Source of the DNA: Lactobacillus sp.
Lineage (GTDB): Bacteria; Bacillota; Bacilli; Lactobacillales; Lactobacillaceae
DNA: 64,000 nt
Direction: 5' to 3'
Assembly: GCA_022483245.1 (NCBI GenBank)
Contig: JAKVNR010000001.1
Span: 744,001-808,000, forward strand
The notes under the pieces were generated by a model. It had not been told where the DNA came from. It saw nothing but the letters and a program-made list of their open reading frames with translations, and did not search any database. Numbering within the stretch: position 1 is the first letter of the stretch; every line of letters begins with the position of its first letter. The position numbers and the translations under genes are program-made. Of the stretch, positions 7,570-16,992 are shown in pieces.

Positions 7570-9588
7570 TTAAATAAAAGTTTGTTTATATTTTAGCACT
7601 TTCGCTGCATAAGCATGGTCAGCTTCAGTCAGGTCAGGATCAGCTGTCAGTGTTTCTTTAGCAGCTTGGGCAGCTAACATAAGCAGATCATTATTTTGCA
7701 CAATATCGCCGACCTGAAAAGTGGGCAGACCTGACTGCGCTTGTCCAAACAAGTTGCCTTGCCCGCGCAATTTCAAGTCTTCAGCTGCTAATTTAAAGCC
7801 ATCATTAGTCGACGCCACAATTTCTAGCCGCTGCTTGGCCTGCTCATTTTTAGGATCAGCCACAAAGTAGCAATAGCTTTGATAGGTCCCCCGGCCAATG
7901 CGCCCGCGCAATTGGTGCAATTGACTCAGGCCAAAACGATCAGCATCAAAAATGATCATCAAGTTAGCATTAGCCACATCGACCCCAACCTCAATCACGC
8001 TCGTGGCAACTAGAATATTAATTTGTCCTGCCGCAAATGCCGCCATAATTTTTTCTTTTTGTTCGCCAGGCATTTGCCCATCCAGCAGCGCAACTGTTTG
8101 CTCCTTAAAATAAGCAGCTAGCCGAGCTTGTAATTCTTGCGCATTTTTTAAATCAGTCTTTTCAGAGGCAGCAATTAAAGGCGTCACCACGTAAATCTGC
8201 CTGCCTTGTGCCAGCTGCTCTTTCATTTTAGTCAAAACTTCCCGCAGCTGGTTGCTGGTCACCCAGGCTGATTTGATTGGCTTACGCCCAGCTGGCAATT
8301 GCCTGATTTCTGACACAGCCGTTTGCCCATATAAACTCAAAGCCAAAGTACGCGGGATTGGCGTGGCAGTCATGGACAGCTGGTCGACTTTGTCGCCTTT
8401 AGCCAGCAAATCGCGGCGCTGATTAACGCCAAAACGGTGCTGCTCATCAATAATTGCTAGGCCTAACCGGTTGAATTTAATTGCCGGCTGAATCAAGGCA
8501 TGTGTGCCAATTACAACATTAATCGTACCATCAGCTAGTTCTGCTTGAATTTCAGCTTTTTCTTTAGCTGACGTTGAACCAGTTAACAGCGCGATTCGTA
8601 CGCCAAACGGCTGCAGCAATTGCTGGACTTTTTCAAAGTGCTGGTGGGCCAAAATTTCGGTTGGCGCCATTAGGCAAGCTTGATAGCCAGCCGTTACAGC
8701 CGAATACATCGCATATACTGCTACAACGGTCTTACCACTACCCACATCGCCTTCTAGCAGGCGCCGCATTTGGCGAGGTTGTTTTAAATCAATAAAAATT
8801 TGGTTAACTGCTTGTTTTTGATCATGCGTCAACTCAAATGGCAATGATTTAGTTAATTCATTAACAGCCGGCAATTGGTAATGTTTGGCAATACCCGTTT
8901 GCCCGCTATTTTGGTGGAGCAAGTGCTGTAGCTGGAGTTCAAACAAGAAAAATTCGCGAAAAATAGCCGAGCGTCGCGCTGCTTCTCCTGCTTGGATATC
9001 TTTTGGGGTTTGCATCCCTAAGATGATCTGTTCATCGGTTAAAAATTGCCGCTGATCTCGCCAATCAGCTGGAATAACATTCCCAGTTTGTTTTGCTAGC
9101 GGCAAAACTTGTTTAATCAGTTTCAGCAAAGTTTTTTGGTGAAGATGTTGCGAAACAGAATAAACTGGGGCCATTTTATCATCGCTATTGGCTGCAACTA
9201 GTTTCATTCCTGTCACTGCTAAGCGAGCTTTTTGAAAAGTGCCATAGACCGCTAGCGGCTTATTAACGGTAATTTGTTTGTGGAGCCAAGGCTGATTAAA
9301 AAAATTGACCATGACAACAGCATGGTCAATTTGAAGTTTAAAGCTCAGCCGGCTGCGATGATAACCGTAATAACTGACAGTCGGTTCGGTGACCACAATG
9401 CCTTTCACAACGGCTTTTTGGCCATCTGACAATTCTGCTAATGGCAAAGTCTGCAGCTGCTCGTAGCGAAAAGGAAAATAGTACAGCAAATCATAAACAG
9501 TGTTAATGCCTAAACCTTTGAGCGCCTGGGCTGTCTTAGGACCAACACCTGTTAATGCTTGTACGCTATCAAATAAAGCTAAGCTCAT
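7570..9588 (-). CDS. recG: ATP-dependent DNA helicase RecG
   Basis: Branch-migration helicase that remodels stalled forks and Holliday junctions. About 672 residues. N-terminal wedge/OB domain (QLQTLPLAELSDGQKAVVKG onward), then superfamily 2 helicase motifs: Walker A LLEGDVGSGKTVVA, DEQH box (AIIDEQHRFGV), motif III SMTATPIPRT, and motif VI QLRGRIGRGTYQSYC. I choose the ATG one base after the fakA stop codon (translational coupling) over an upstream in-frame TTG, because the protein then begins MSLALFDSVQALTGVGPKTA as expected. It continues into plsX with a 9-nt gap. Confidence 0.95.
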   Translation of the reverse strand: MSLALFDSVQALTGVGPKTAQALKGLGINTVYDLLYYFPFRYEQLQTLPLAELSDGQKAVVKGIVVTEPTVSYYGYHRSRLSFKLQIDHAVVMVNFFNQPWLHKQITVNKPLAVYGTFQKARLAVTGMKLVAANSDDKMAPVYSVSQHLHQKTLLKLIKQVLPLAKQTGNVIPADWRDQRQFLTDEQIILGMQTPKDIQAGEAARRSAIFREFFLFELQLQHLLHQNSGQTGIAKHYQLPAVNELTKSLPFELTHDQKQAVNQIFIDLKQPRQMRRLLEGDVGSGKTVVAVYAMYSAVTAGYQACLMAPTEILAHQHFEKVQQLLQPFGVRIALLTGSTSAKEKAEIQAELADGTINVVIGTHALIQPAIKFNRLGLAIIDEQHRFGVNQRRDLLAKGDKVDQLSMTATPIPRTLALSLYGQTAVSEIRQLPAGRKPIKSAWVTSNQLREVLTKMKEQLAQGRQIYVVTPLIAASEKTDLKNAQELQARLAAYFKEQTVALLDGQMPGEQKEKIMAAFAAGQINILVATSVIEVGVDVANANLMIIFDADRFGLSQLHQLRGRIGRGTYQSYCYFVADPKNEQAKQRLEIVASTNDGFKLAAEDLKLRGQGNLFGQAQSGLPTFQVGDIVQNNDLLMLAAQAAKETLTADPDLTEADHAYAAKVLKYKQTFI

Positions 9589-9589
9589 T

Positions 9590-11248
9590 TTATTCAACTG
9601 AAATCAAGAAGTAGTAAACTGGCTGACCACCATCGTGAATTTCAAATTCTAGGTCGTCGTGTTCAGCCTGCAGTTTCTTTACGACCTTCTTAGCTGTACG
9701 CTTGTTAGTATCGCGCCCGTACATCACCGTGATAATCTCGCTGTCTTCATCGAGCATTTCATCAACCATAGCAGCCGCAGCATCAACCAGATCGGACCGG
9801 TCAATTGAAATATCACCGTCAATAATACCAAGGTAGTCATTTTTCTTGATAGAGACGCCATTAATCTCTGAATCACGAATCGCCTTCGTAACTTCACCAG
9901 ATTTCACTGACGATAACTCATCAGTCATATTGGTCACGTTTTCTTCAACTGTTGCATCTGGGTTGAAGGATAGCATCGCGGTCATCCCTTGTGAAATTGT
10001 CTTGCTTGGGACGATGCCGACTGGAATTGAACTAACTTCCGCAGCTTGTTTAGCTGCCATGACAATGTTGCCGTTATTTGGCAGTAAAATTGCTCGTTTA
10101 GCACCAGATTTTTTAATGGCGTCGATAATATCTTGAGTCGACGGGTTCATGGTCTGACCACCAGAAATAATCCGGTTAACGCCTAAACTAGTGAAAAGCT
10201 TGCGGATCCCATTACCTGAGCAAACAGCAATTACAGCAAAATCAACCGGTTTTTCATCACTTTGGTCTTTATCAATGATGCTTTCATGCTGAATCCGCAT
10301 GTCATCAATCTTAATTTTGCCTAACTGACCAAATTGAGCACCGTAATTAAAGACTGCACCTGGATGTTCAGTATGCACGTGCACTTTGGCAACTTCACCA
10401 TCAGAAACTGCCAACAGTGAGTCACCCAAATTAGATAAATGTTCCCGGAACTTGTCTAAATCAAATGGTTGCTTATCAGGCACATCAGCCTGCAAGTCGA
10501 CCATAATTTCAGTACAGTAGCCGTTTTTAATGTCGGCTGTAGCCAGTTGCCCTTGTACTGATTGGTGGTGGGCAGCATTAACCATTTCATCCATTTCCAC
10601 GGAATCAGGTTGATAAGAATCGCTGCTCTTTTCACCAGACAAGCCCTCTAAGAAGCCTTCATAAATAAAGAGCAAGCCTTGCCCGCCTGAGTCGACTACG
10701 CCAACTTGCTTTAAAACTGGCAGCAAATCAGGTGTTGAAGCCAAAGCCTTTTTAGCGCCCTCAACAACCGCTTTCATAATTTCAACCGCATCATCAGTTT
10801 CGCTGGCCCGATTTTCACCAGCTTGCGCGCCTTCCCGGGCTACTGTTAAAATTGTCCCTTCAACTGGTTTCATAACTGCCTTATAAGCAGCATTAACACC
10901 ATTTTGGAAGGCATCAGCTAATTGCTGGGCAGTTAAAACTTCGTACTTTTCAGTTGCCTTATAAAAGCCGCGAAACAGCTGAGATGAAATAACGCCGCTG
11001 TTGCCACGCGCGCCCATTAGCATCCCCTTGGAAAAGCTTTTGGTTAAATCGCCAATCTTAGTACTGTTATTGCTGCCGACTGCCTGCGCTCCGCTTTCAA
11101 TCGTCAAACTCATATTAGTTCCAGTATCGCCATCCGGCACTGGGAACACGTTCAATGAATTGACAAAATCTGCGTTTTTGCTCATCCGATGGTTGGCAAC
11201 TCTGACCATCGCACGGAATTGATCACTGTTTACCTCAGTTACAGCCAA
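9590..11248 (-). CDS. fakA: Fatty acid kinase catalytic subunit FakA (DhaL/DAK-phosphatase family)
   Basis: ATP-binding subunit that phosphorylates fatty acids carried by FakB, feeding PlsX/PlsY phospholipid synthesis. 552 residues: an N-terminal DhaL domain with the Mg-ATP motif NVFPVPDGDTGTNMSLT (about 30-45) and GARGNSGVISSQLFRGF, a middle domain with the conserved GYCTEIMVD and VHVHTEHPG segments, and a C-terminal domain (LPNNGNIVMAAKQAAE; ITVMYGRD). It sits between an asp23-family gene and recG, as in B. subtilis yloU-yloV-recG, and two genes upstream of plsX, which fits its pathway. Confidence 0.92.
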   Translation of the reverse strand: MAVTEVNSDQFRAMVRVANHRMSKNADFVNSLNVFPVPDGDTGTNMSLTIESGAQAVGSNNSTKIGDLTKSFSKGMLMGARGNSGVISSQLFRGFYKATEKYEVLTAQQLADAFQNGVNAAYKAVMKPVEGTILTVAREGAQAGENRASETDDAVEIMKAVVEGAKKALASTPDLLPVLKQVGVVDSGGQGLLFIYEGFLEGLSGEKSSDSYQPDSVEMDEMVNAAHHQSVQGQLATADIKNGYCTEIMVDLQADVPDKQPFDLDKFREHLSNLGDSLLAVSDGEVAKVHVHTEHPGAVFNYGAQFGQLGKIKIDDMRIQHESIIDKDQSDEKPVDFAVIAVCSGNGIRKLFTSLGVNRIISGGQTMNPSTQDIIDAIKKSGAKRAILLPNNGNIVMAAKQAAEVSSIPVGIVPSKTISQGMTAMLSFNPDATVEENVTNMTDELSSVKSGEVTKAIRDSEINGVSIKKNDYLGIIDGDISIDRSDLVDAAAAMVDEMLDEDSEIITVMYGRDTNKRTAKKVVKKLQAEHDDLEFEIHDGGQPVYYFLISVE

Positions 11249-11269
11249 GAAAAACTCCCCCTCTGCCGA

Positions 11270-11632
11270 CTATTCATCCAAAATCTTCACGCCGTGAACA
11301 ATTACGTTAACAGCCTTGGTATGAATGCCGAGCTGTTGCTGCAAGTTGTATTTTACGCTCGATTGCACATTGCGGCTTACTTCAGATATCTTTAAACCAT
11401 AGCCAACAATAATGTAAACATCAACTACAATTTCATTTTCCTTGGAGCGGACAACCACGCCACGCTTGTAGTTTTCACGGTTTAAAATGTCATAAACACC
11501 GTCACGCAAAGCATTTTTTGAAGCCATGCCGACAATGCCATAATTAGCGGTGGCACTAGCACCAACCACGGTAGCAATGACATTGTTGGAAATATCAATC
11601 AGACCGTATTTTGTTTTAATTTTAACTGCCAT
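11270..11632 (-). CDS. Asp23/Gls24 family envelope stress protein (YloU-like)
   Basis: Small Asp23-family protein of 120 residues, paralogous to the one at 29339-29755. The frame is open for 29 more codons upstream, but the ATG giving MAVKIKTKYGLIDISNNVIA has a GGAGG at the right distance and matches the family N-terminus, so I start there. Conserved segments: GIVGMASKNALRDGV and VDVYIIVGYGLKISEVSRNVQ. In B. subtilis and many Firmicutes this gene precedes the fatty acid kinase gene fakA (yloV), as here. The molecular role is not well defined. Confidence 0.88.
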   Translation of the reverse strand: MAVKIKTKYGLIDISNNVIATVVGASATANYGIVGMASKNALRDGVYDILNRENYKRGVVVRSKENEIVVDVYIIVGYGLKISEVSRNVQSSVKYNLQQQLGIHTKAVNVIVHGVKILDE

Positions 11633-11713
11633 GCTGATCCTCCACTTCTGCGAGTTTTCATACTTGCTTTTTATTTTATCATAGGTCCCCCAGCAGGCAA
11701 AAGCGAAAGCTAA

Positions 11714-11742
11714 TTGCACTGCCGCCTGCAGTGTGATATATT
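11714..11742 (+). promoter_or_regulatory. Promoter of rpmB
   Basis: TTGCAC, 17 nt, TATATT on the plus strand, about 38 nt upstream of the rpmB start. It lies in the divergent region between rpmB and the asp23 gene. Confidence 0.6.
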
Positions 11743-11779
11743 AGTAAGGTGAATTTTTTCAGCAAAGGAGGTTTAGCAA

Positions 11780-11965
11780 ATGGCAAAAGACGTGATTACT
11801 GGTCGGAAAACTGTTTTCGGCAACAAACGTTCAAAGGCTTTGAATTCCAAGCGGCGCGCATGGAAGCCAAACCTTCAAAAAGCGCGCATCCTTGTTGATG
11901 GCAAGCCAAAGCGTGTTTGGGTTTCAGCTCGTGCTTTGAAGTCAGGCAAGGTTACTCGTGTTTAA
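11780..11965 (+). CDS. rpmB: Ribosomal protein L28
   Basis: Basic 61-residue protein of the large ribosomal subunit. Starts [21 protein letters not shown] and ends [13 protein letters not shown], typical of bacterial L28; the Cys pairs of zinc-binding L28 versions are absent. Strong RBS (AAAGGAGG) before the ATG. Single-gene transcript with its own promoter and terminator, divergent from the asp23-fakA-recG operon, the same arrangement as in other lactobacilli and B. subtilis. Confidence 0.96.
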   Translation: MAKDVITGRKTVFGNKRSKALNSKRRAWKPNLQKARILVDGKPKRVWVSARALKSGKVTRV

Positions 11966-11984
11966 TTCTGCAGAGTTATAACAC

Positions 11985-12018
11985 CAAAAAGCGTTGAGGA
12001 TTTCCTCAACGCTTTTTT
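11985..12018 (+). terminator. Bidirectional terminator between rpmB and thiN
   Basis: Hairpin GCGTTGAGGA / TCCTCAACGC flanked by A-run on the left and T-run on the right, so it can stop both rpmB and the convergent thiN transcript. Confidence 0.92.
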
Positions 12019-12031
12019 CATGTCTTAAATT

Positions 12032-12706
12032 TTAATCGCGGCTGTAAATTACCGCTACTAGCCCAGTCTCAAATTCTAATTTGATTGGATCAGAGCCGTT
12101 AAATTCATTCGAGCTAAAACAGCATGGCCACGCCGTCGAATAACTTTTCAGATCGTATTTAGCCCCTTGAATGGTTAAATTATGTACCACTTCTAGCGGC
12201 GCAATCCCTAAATATGGATAGCCTTGCTTAGGCCACAATTGGTGCTGACCAGGCAAATAGAATTCGACTAAGTTTTGCTGGTCGAGCAAGCTAATTCGCT
12301 CAGCAAACGGTCGAAAAACTGGCCGATTAATCATGAACAAATTCACCAAAAAATGATCTAGCCGCCCGCCAGTTGCCCCGATGATTTGCAAATGCTGCAA
12401 GTCATAATCAAGCAAGGCTGCTGACAACATTAGTTCTGAATCGGTTAAGTCCTTTTCAGGTTTGGAGTAGCGCAGTTCTGAAACTGCTTGCTCAACTCTG
12501 GATAATTCGCTACTAGTTAAGGAATCAAAATCGCCAACCGCTAAATCGGGAACTACTCCTGCTTCAAGGCAAAACAAACTGCCGCGATCAACACCAATCA
12601 GCATTTGTTCAGCAGCTTTAGCTGCTTTAATTTTAGCCTGAAAATCACGCGGCCGTTGCTCCTTGGGCCCGCCTAAAACTGCTATGCCTTGTTTAAATAT
12701 TGGCAT
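12032..12706 (-). CDS. thiN: Thiamine pyrophosphokinase
   Basis: Transfers pyrophosphate from ATP to thiamine to make the cofactor TPP, supporting use of imported thiamine. 224 residues. Family motifs visible: IGVDRGSLFCLEAGVVPDLAVGDFDSL (about 37-65), SKPEKDLTDSELML (metal and substrate-binding DSE region, about 80-95) and IIGATGGRLDHFLVNL. The C-terminal beta domain is of normal length. It begins at the last base of the rpe stop codon, so it is the last gene of the stp-pknB-rsgA-rpe-thiN run, an order common in Firmicutes. Confidence 0.93.
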   Translation of the reverse strand: MPIFKQGIAVLGGPKEQRPRDFQAKIKAAKAAEQMLIGVDRGSLFCLEAGVVPDLAVGDFDSLTSSELSRVEQAVSELRYSKPEKDLTDSELMLSAALLDYDLQHLQIIGATGGRLDHFLVNLFMINRPVFRPFAERISLLDQQNLVEFYLPGQHQLWPKQGYPYLGIAPLEVVHNLTIQGAKYDLKSYSTAWPCCFSSNEFNGSDPIKLEFETGLVAVIYSRD

Positions 12707-13350
12707 TATAGCGCCTGCGTTAATTCCTTAACTTGATCAGCAATTTCATTTTTACCAAAAATATATGAGCCAGCCACAAAGACGTTAGCACCGGCCTCAC
12801 TAGCTTTGCGGCCGGTCTGATCATTAATGCCGCCATCAACCTCAACTGGAAAATCTGGTCCTACTAGTTGACGCAATTGATGCAATCGTTCAACTGACTC
12901 TGGCAAGAAACTTTGACCCCCAAAGCCTGGATAAACGGTCATTAGCAAAATTTGATCTAGTTTTGGTAAAAATTGTTTAACCGTGTCAACTGGCGTATCT
13001 GGATTTAAAACTAAGCCGGACTTCACTCCATGTTCATGCAAATAATCCAGCCAGTGATCTACCTGGTCAGGGGCAGCTTCATAGTGAAATTCCAGCAAAT
13101 CGCAGCCAGCGGCAACAAACTTTTCAATTAAGTCCAATTGGTTGGCCATCAAGTGAATTTCAGCCGTAATGTCTGGATATGCTGCCTTAAAATCGCTCAC
13201 TAACTGCGGACCATAAGACAAATTGGGTACAAAGTGACCATCCATAATATCAATATGGAAGCGCTTAATGCCAGCTTGTACTGCTTGGTCGATTTCTTGA
13301 CCCAGCTTTAAATTATTAGCATTCAAAATTGATGGGGCGATAAGTTTCAT
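12706..13350 (-). CDS. rpe: Ribulose-phosphate 3-epimerase
   Basis: Interconverts ribulose-5-phosphate and xylulose-5-phosphate in the pentose phosphate pathway. 214-residue TIM barrel with the N-terminal IAPSILNAN, the metal and catalytic segments HIDIMDGHFVPNLSYGP and HLM, MTVYPGFGGQSF and the C-terminal catalytic VDGGIN, then phosphate-binding AGSYIFG. It follows rsgA by 27 nt and overlaps thiN by one base. Confidence 0.95.
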   Translation of the reverse strand: MKLIAPSILNANNLKLGQEIDQAVQAGIKRFHIDIMDGHFVPNLSYGPQLVSDFKAAYPDITAEIHLMANQLDLIEKFVAAGCDLLEFHYEAAPDQVDHWLDYLHEHGVKSGLVLNPDTPVDTVKQFLPKLDQILLMTVYPGFGGQSFLPESVERLHQLRQLVGPDFPVEVDGGINDQTGRKASEAGANVFVAGSYIFGKNEIADQVKELTQAL

Positions 13351-13377
13351 TGTTATTGCTCTTTTCTAAACTAAATC

Positions 13378-14274
13378 TTACTTTTTTAAATATTCGGGTC
13401 CGCCTTGCTCAGTTATTTCCTGACGTAAAGTTAAGTAGTCGTCATAACGCCACTGAGCAATGTCACCAGCTTGCAGCGCCTGTTTGACCGCACAACCTGG
13501 TTCTGACAAGTGCTGACAGCCGCGAAACTTGCAATTAGGACGAGCTGCTGCAAATTCAACAAAGTAATTAGCTAACTCTTTGACTTTAATTGGCGTTAAA
13601 TCTAGGGCTGAAAAACCTGGCGTATCTGCTAAAAAGCCAGCACCTAATGCAAATAAGCTAACTTGCCGGGTAGTGTGACGACCGCGATTTAAACTCATCG
13701 AAATCGGGGCCGTTTCCTGCTGAGCCTGACTTTGCAGATAGTTAAGCAGCGTTGACTTGCCAGCGCCTGATTGACCAGCTAGGGTCCACACTGCTTGCGG
13801 TTTGATCAAATCAGGCAGTGCCTGTTTCAAAGTATCACGGCTAGTAAAGCAAGGGTAGCCAATACTGTGGTAATACTGCAAATCATCTTTTATTTCAGCT
13901 AGACGGTCCGCGCTGGTCAGTTCGCTTTTTGAAAGATAGATAGTAACTGGCACGCCTTGCCAAGCAAAATAGACTAAGTATCTGTCTAAAAATGCCCGGG
14001 TATAGTCTGGCTCAACCGCTGAAATAACCAACAAGATTGATGACACGTTAGCCACTGCTGGTCGGCCAATCAAATTAGTCCGTGGTTTAACTCCAACCAA
14101 ATAGTTAGTTCCATGTTCATCTAACTGAACTTCTACCCGGTCACCGACCCGCGGCTTTTGACCGCGTTTGCGAAAAACCCCACGAGCCCGCGTTCTAACC
14201 ACTTGTGCTCCTAATTGCACATCATAATACCCAGCAAGTAGATTAACGACAATGCCTGTTTTTAGATCAGTCAT
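13378..14274 (-). CDS. rsgA: Ribosome small subunit-dependent GTPase A
   Basis: Circularly permuted GTPase that helps 30S subunit maturation. About 298 residues: N-terminal OB fold, then G4-like YLSKSEL, G1 [12 protein letters not shown] and G3 DTPGFSAL in permuted order, and a C-terminal zinc motif with three Cys and one His ([14 protein letters not shown]). I start at the ATG inside GACCATGACTGA, where it overlaps the end of pknB, because the family N-terminus matches [19 protein letters not shown]; the frame continues 6 codons upstream without a good RBS. Confidence 0.94.
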   Translation of the reverse strand: MTDLKTGIVVNLLAGYYDVQLGAQVVRTRARGVFRKRGQKPRVGDRVEVQLDEHGTNYLVGVKPRTNLIGRPAVANVSSILLVISAVEPDYTRAFLDRYLVYFAWQGVPVTIYLSKSELTSADRLAEIKDDLQYYHSIGYPCFTSRDTLKQALPDLIKPQAVWTLAGQSGAGKSTLLNYLQSQAQQETAPISMSLNRGRHTTRQVSLFALGAGFLADTPGFSALDLTPIKVKELANYFVEFAAARPNCKFRGCQHLSEPGCAVKQALQAGDIAQWRYDDYLTLRQEITEQGGPEYLKK

Positions 14275-16237
14275 GGTCCACACTTTCATCAACTACGGTT
14301 TGACCATCGCGTACAATCCGCAAATGGCCACTGCCATGTTTCAAGGAAAATGGGATTGAAAAACTTTGGTCAGACTTGATATACAAGTCGCGATACAAAT
14401 TACTTAAACTGTGATTATCATCGGCGATATAAATCTGAACGTGGTTGCCCTGCTTATTTTGATCATTATTAGCATCGTATTGAACAGAAACCGTCTTCGT
14501 AACGCTATCGCCGCTGCCATCTTCATCCCCAGCCGGTCCTTTAGAGATAACCACCGAAATGGTATCGCCGCGGTGAACAACCGTACCTACAGCAGGATCT
14601 TGAGAGATAACATTATTTTTGGCAACATCGTCTGAATTCTTTTCGGTAATCTGCAGCCGTAAACCATTATCGTTAGCATAATCCTGGACACCGCGCAAAG
14701 AATAACCCGTGAGATCACGCAGCTTAATTCCCTTGCTTAAGTGGGCTCGGCCACGCCGTGGGCCCATCGAGACTGACAAGTAGATCTTATGTTTATTTGG
14801 ATGTTTCACCTTCTTGCCAGCTGTTAGGCTCTGCGTGATTACGTAGCCTTTATCGACAGAATCCGAATACTCTTTTTCTTTGATAACTTTAAAGCCGCGC
14901 TTGCGTAGTCGTTTGCGGGCCTGACTATATTTTTCATTCGTCACATCAGGGACACGAACCGGCTTGTACCCTTTAGAAATTACCAAATCAATTTTTTTAT
15001 GCTGACTAACGGACTTACCGCTCTCAGGCAGTGTCTCAATTACTTGTCCTTTGCTGACCTTATTTGAGTAGCGATAGCTTTTATCACCTACTTGCAGTCC
15101 TGAAGTTTTCAGAGAAGACTCAGCCCGCTCAGCCGATAAGTGACTTACATCGGGCACATGAACCTCTCGGCTGCGTCCAAAAGCAAAGACCAGCAAAAAC
15201 AGCACCAGTACCATCGCGGCCGCTGAACCCAGCCACCACCATTTATGCTTTTTAACGCTGTCCCACAAGCTCGTCTTCTTAGCAGGCTCACCAGCCAAGG
15301 CAATTGACGGCTTTTTGTCTTCACTAATAACTTGGCCATTAAATTTAGGCAGAACAATTGTTTCTTCTTTGTTGGGATCATGCAGAGGATGAAAAACTGG
15401 CGCATTGGCCATTGCAGGTGACAGGCTTTGATCTAATGCCTGCTTCATTTCTCCGACTGAACTAAAACGGTCGCGAGGATCTTTAGCTGTTGCCTGCAAA
15501 ACCACATTATCTAAGCTTTGCGGCACATTTGGATTCAGCTTGTGCAGAGACGGCACTTGGTCACGCATATGCTGCAAAGCAATTGAAACTGCTGTTTGCC
15601 CGCCAAATGGGACTTTGCCAGCGACTAATTCATATAAAATAATCCCTAAAGAATAGATGTCGGATTGTTTGGTCACTACTCCGCCGCGGGCTTGTTCAGG
15701 TGACATATAATGAACCGATCCTAAGGCCGTATTAATTTGCGTAATATCAGTCTGGCTCAACGCTAGAGCAATTCCAAAATCAGCGATTTTGATAGTGCCA
15801 TGCTGATCCATCAAAATATTTTGCGGTTTCAAATCGCGGTGAATCACATTATGCTGGTGAGCCAGCGAGACGGCACTCAAAATTTGATCCATAATGCCAA
15901 TCGCTTGGTCTAGCGGCAATGGACCATTAGTTTGAATATATTCCTTTAAATTAGGGCCATCGACATACTCCATAACCATGTATGGCACGCCGTGGTCTGT
16001 AGCAACGTCAAACACCGACACAATGTTAGGGTGACTTAATTCGCTAGTTGATAAAGCTTCACGCTGAAAACGCTGCACGGTCTGCGGATCTTTTTGTAAA
16101 TCAAAGCGCAGCATTTTAACAGCTACCTTACGCTGTAAAATTATGTCCTTGGCTAAATAAACATTGGCCATGCCGCCTTCGCCGAGGGCATCAATAATCC
16201 GGTAGCGGTCGCCCAGCAAATAGCCTTTAGTGATCAC
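14267..16237 (-). CDS. pknB: PASTA-domain Ser/Thr protein kinase (PknB/PrkC/Stk)
   Basis: Membrane kinase that senses muropeptides or lipid II and phosphorylates cell-wall, division and translation proteins. 656 residues: cytoplasmic kinase domain (1 to about 270) with [11 protein letters not shown], catalytic HRDLKPQN and DFG; a juxtamembrane linker; one membrane helix (about 332-352, [22 protein letters not shown]); then three extracellular PASTA repeats (about 357-420, 425-490, 500-565) and an extra C-terminal beta-rich tail. It overlaps its cognate phosphatase gene by 11 nt and rsgA at its 3' end, so the three are co-translated. Confidence 0.95.
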   Translation of the reverse strand: MITKGYLLGDRYRIIDALGEGGMANVYLAKDIILQRKVAVKMLRFDLQKDPQTVQRFQREALSTSELSHPNIVSVFDVATDHGVPYMVMEYVDGPNLKEYIQTNGPLPLDQAIGIMDQILSAVSLAHQHNVIHRDLKPQNILMDQHGTIKIADFGIALALSQTDITQINTALGSVHYMSPEQARGGVVTKQSDIYSLGIILYELVAGKVPFGGQTAVSIALQHMRDQVPSLHKLNPNVPQSLDNVVLQATAKDPRDRFSSVGEMKQALDQSLSPAMANAPVFHPLHDPNKEETIVLPKFNGQVISEDKKPSIALAGEPAKKTSLWDSVKKHKWWWLGSAAAMVLVLFLLVFAFGRSREVHVPDVSHLSAERAESSLKTSGLQVGDKSYRYSNKVSKGQVIETLPESGKSVSQHKKIDLVISKGYKPVRVPDVTNEKYSQARKRLRKRGFKVIKEKEYSDSVDKGYVITQSLTAGKKVKHPNKHKIYLSVSMGPRRGRAHLSKGIKLRDLTGYSLRGVQDYANDNGLRLQITEKNSDDVAKNNVISQDPAVGTVVHRGDTISVVISKGPAGDEDGSGDSVTKTVSVQYDANNDQNKQGNHVQIYIADDNHSLSNLYRDLYIKSDQSFSIPFSLKHGSGHLRIVRDGQTVVDESVDHD

Positions 16238-16988
16238 TTGGCTTCACATCCTTTGCAGTATATGACAGCAAGCAAACGGTAATGTTATCATCCCCGCCTA
16301 AGCGATTGGCCTCGGTGATCAGGCGGTGACATTTTTCAGACAGAGAATATGACTTGGTGGCCAAAATTTGTTGAATTTGTTCATCAGCTAAAGAATTAGT
16401 TAAGCCATCCGTACACAGTAAAAACAGGCTGCCACGTTTAGCTGCCACTGTGTCATATTCAGGGTTAATCGAACTAGAAACGCCTAAAGTTTCCGTAATA
16501 ATATTTTTTTGCGGATGTGTGCGGGCTTGTTCCTTAGTGATCTGACCCATTTTAACTAATTCGTTAACTAGTGACTGGTCTTCAGTTAGCTGCTTAAATT
16601 CACCATCAATATAAGAGTAGGCACGGGAATCGCCCAAATGAGCCACTAAAACTTCATTATCAAACGCCATTAAGACCACAACTGTGGTACCCATCCCGTT
16701 TAAATCGCTAAACCGATCACCAGCTGCTAGCAAAGTAGCATTTTCCAATTTAAGTTGGACTTCCAGCCAGCTTTTGGCTGCTTGTGAGTTAGTAAAATCA
16801 GTTTGGCCGAAGTGATGGCCCAAGTGCGTCACAGCCATCGTAGAGGCAACATCCCCTCCTTGGTGGCCGCCCATCCCATCACAAACAATGGCCATGGTAA
16901 CTTGCTTTTTATTTTTAAAAACTCGGACAAAGTCTTGATTGGTCTTGCGAACCCGACCAATGCTTGAAGAATAAGCCGTTTGAATCAA
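16227..16988 (-). CDS. stp: PP2C-type Ser/Thr protein phosphatase (Stp/PrpC)
   Basis: Metal-dependent phosphatase that reverses phosphorylation by the adjacent PASTA kinase. 253 residues, cytoplasmic. PP2C motifs are complete: RKTNQDF, metal-binding CDGMGGHQGGDVAS (about 36-49), LVAHLGDSRAY, CTDGLTN and GGDDNITV. Start lies 4 nt after rsmB; its end overlaps the kinase start. Confidence 0.95.
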   Translation of the reverse strand: MIQTAYSSSIGRVRKTNQDFVRVFKNKKQVTMAIVCDGMGGHQGGDVASTMAVTHLGHHFGQTDFTNSQAAKSWLEVQLKLENATLLAAGDRFSDLNGMGTTVVVLMAFDNEVLVAHLGDSRAYSYIDGEFKQLTEDQSLVNELVKMGQITKEQARTHPQKNIITETLGVSSSINPEYDTVAAKRGSLFLLCTDGLTNSLADEQIQQILATKSYSLSEKCHRLITEANRLGGDDNITVCLLSYTAKDVKPSDH

Positions 16989-16992
16989 CTTT

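Noticed and set aside
8574-8795. Plus-strand frames opposite recG, priA, recN and other long genes
   Set aside because: They lack RBS and family similarity and follow the codon bias of the opposite strand, so they are shadows.
11633-11719. 29-codon extension of the asp23 gene
   Set aside because: The ATG at 11632 has GGAGG and matches the family start; the extension is in the promoter region.
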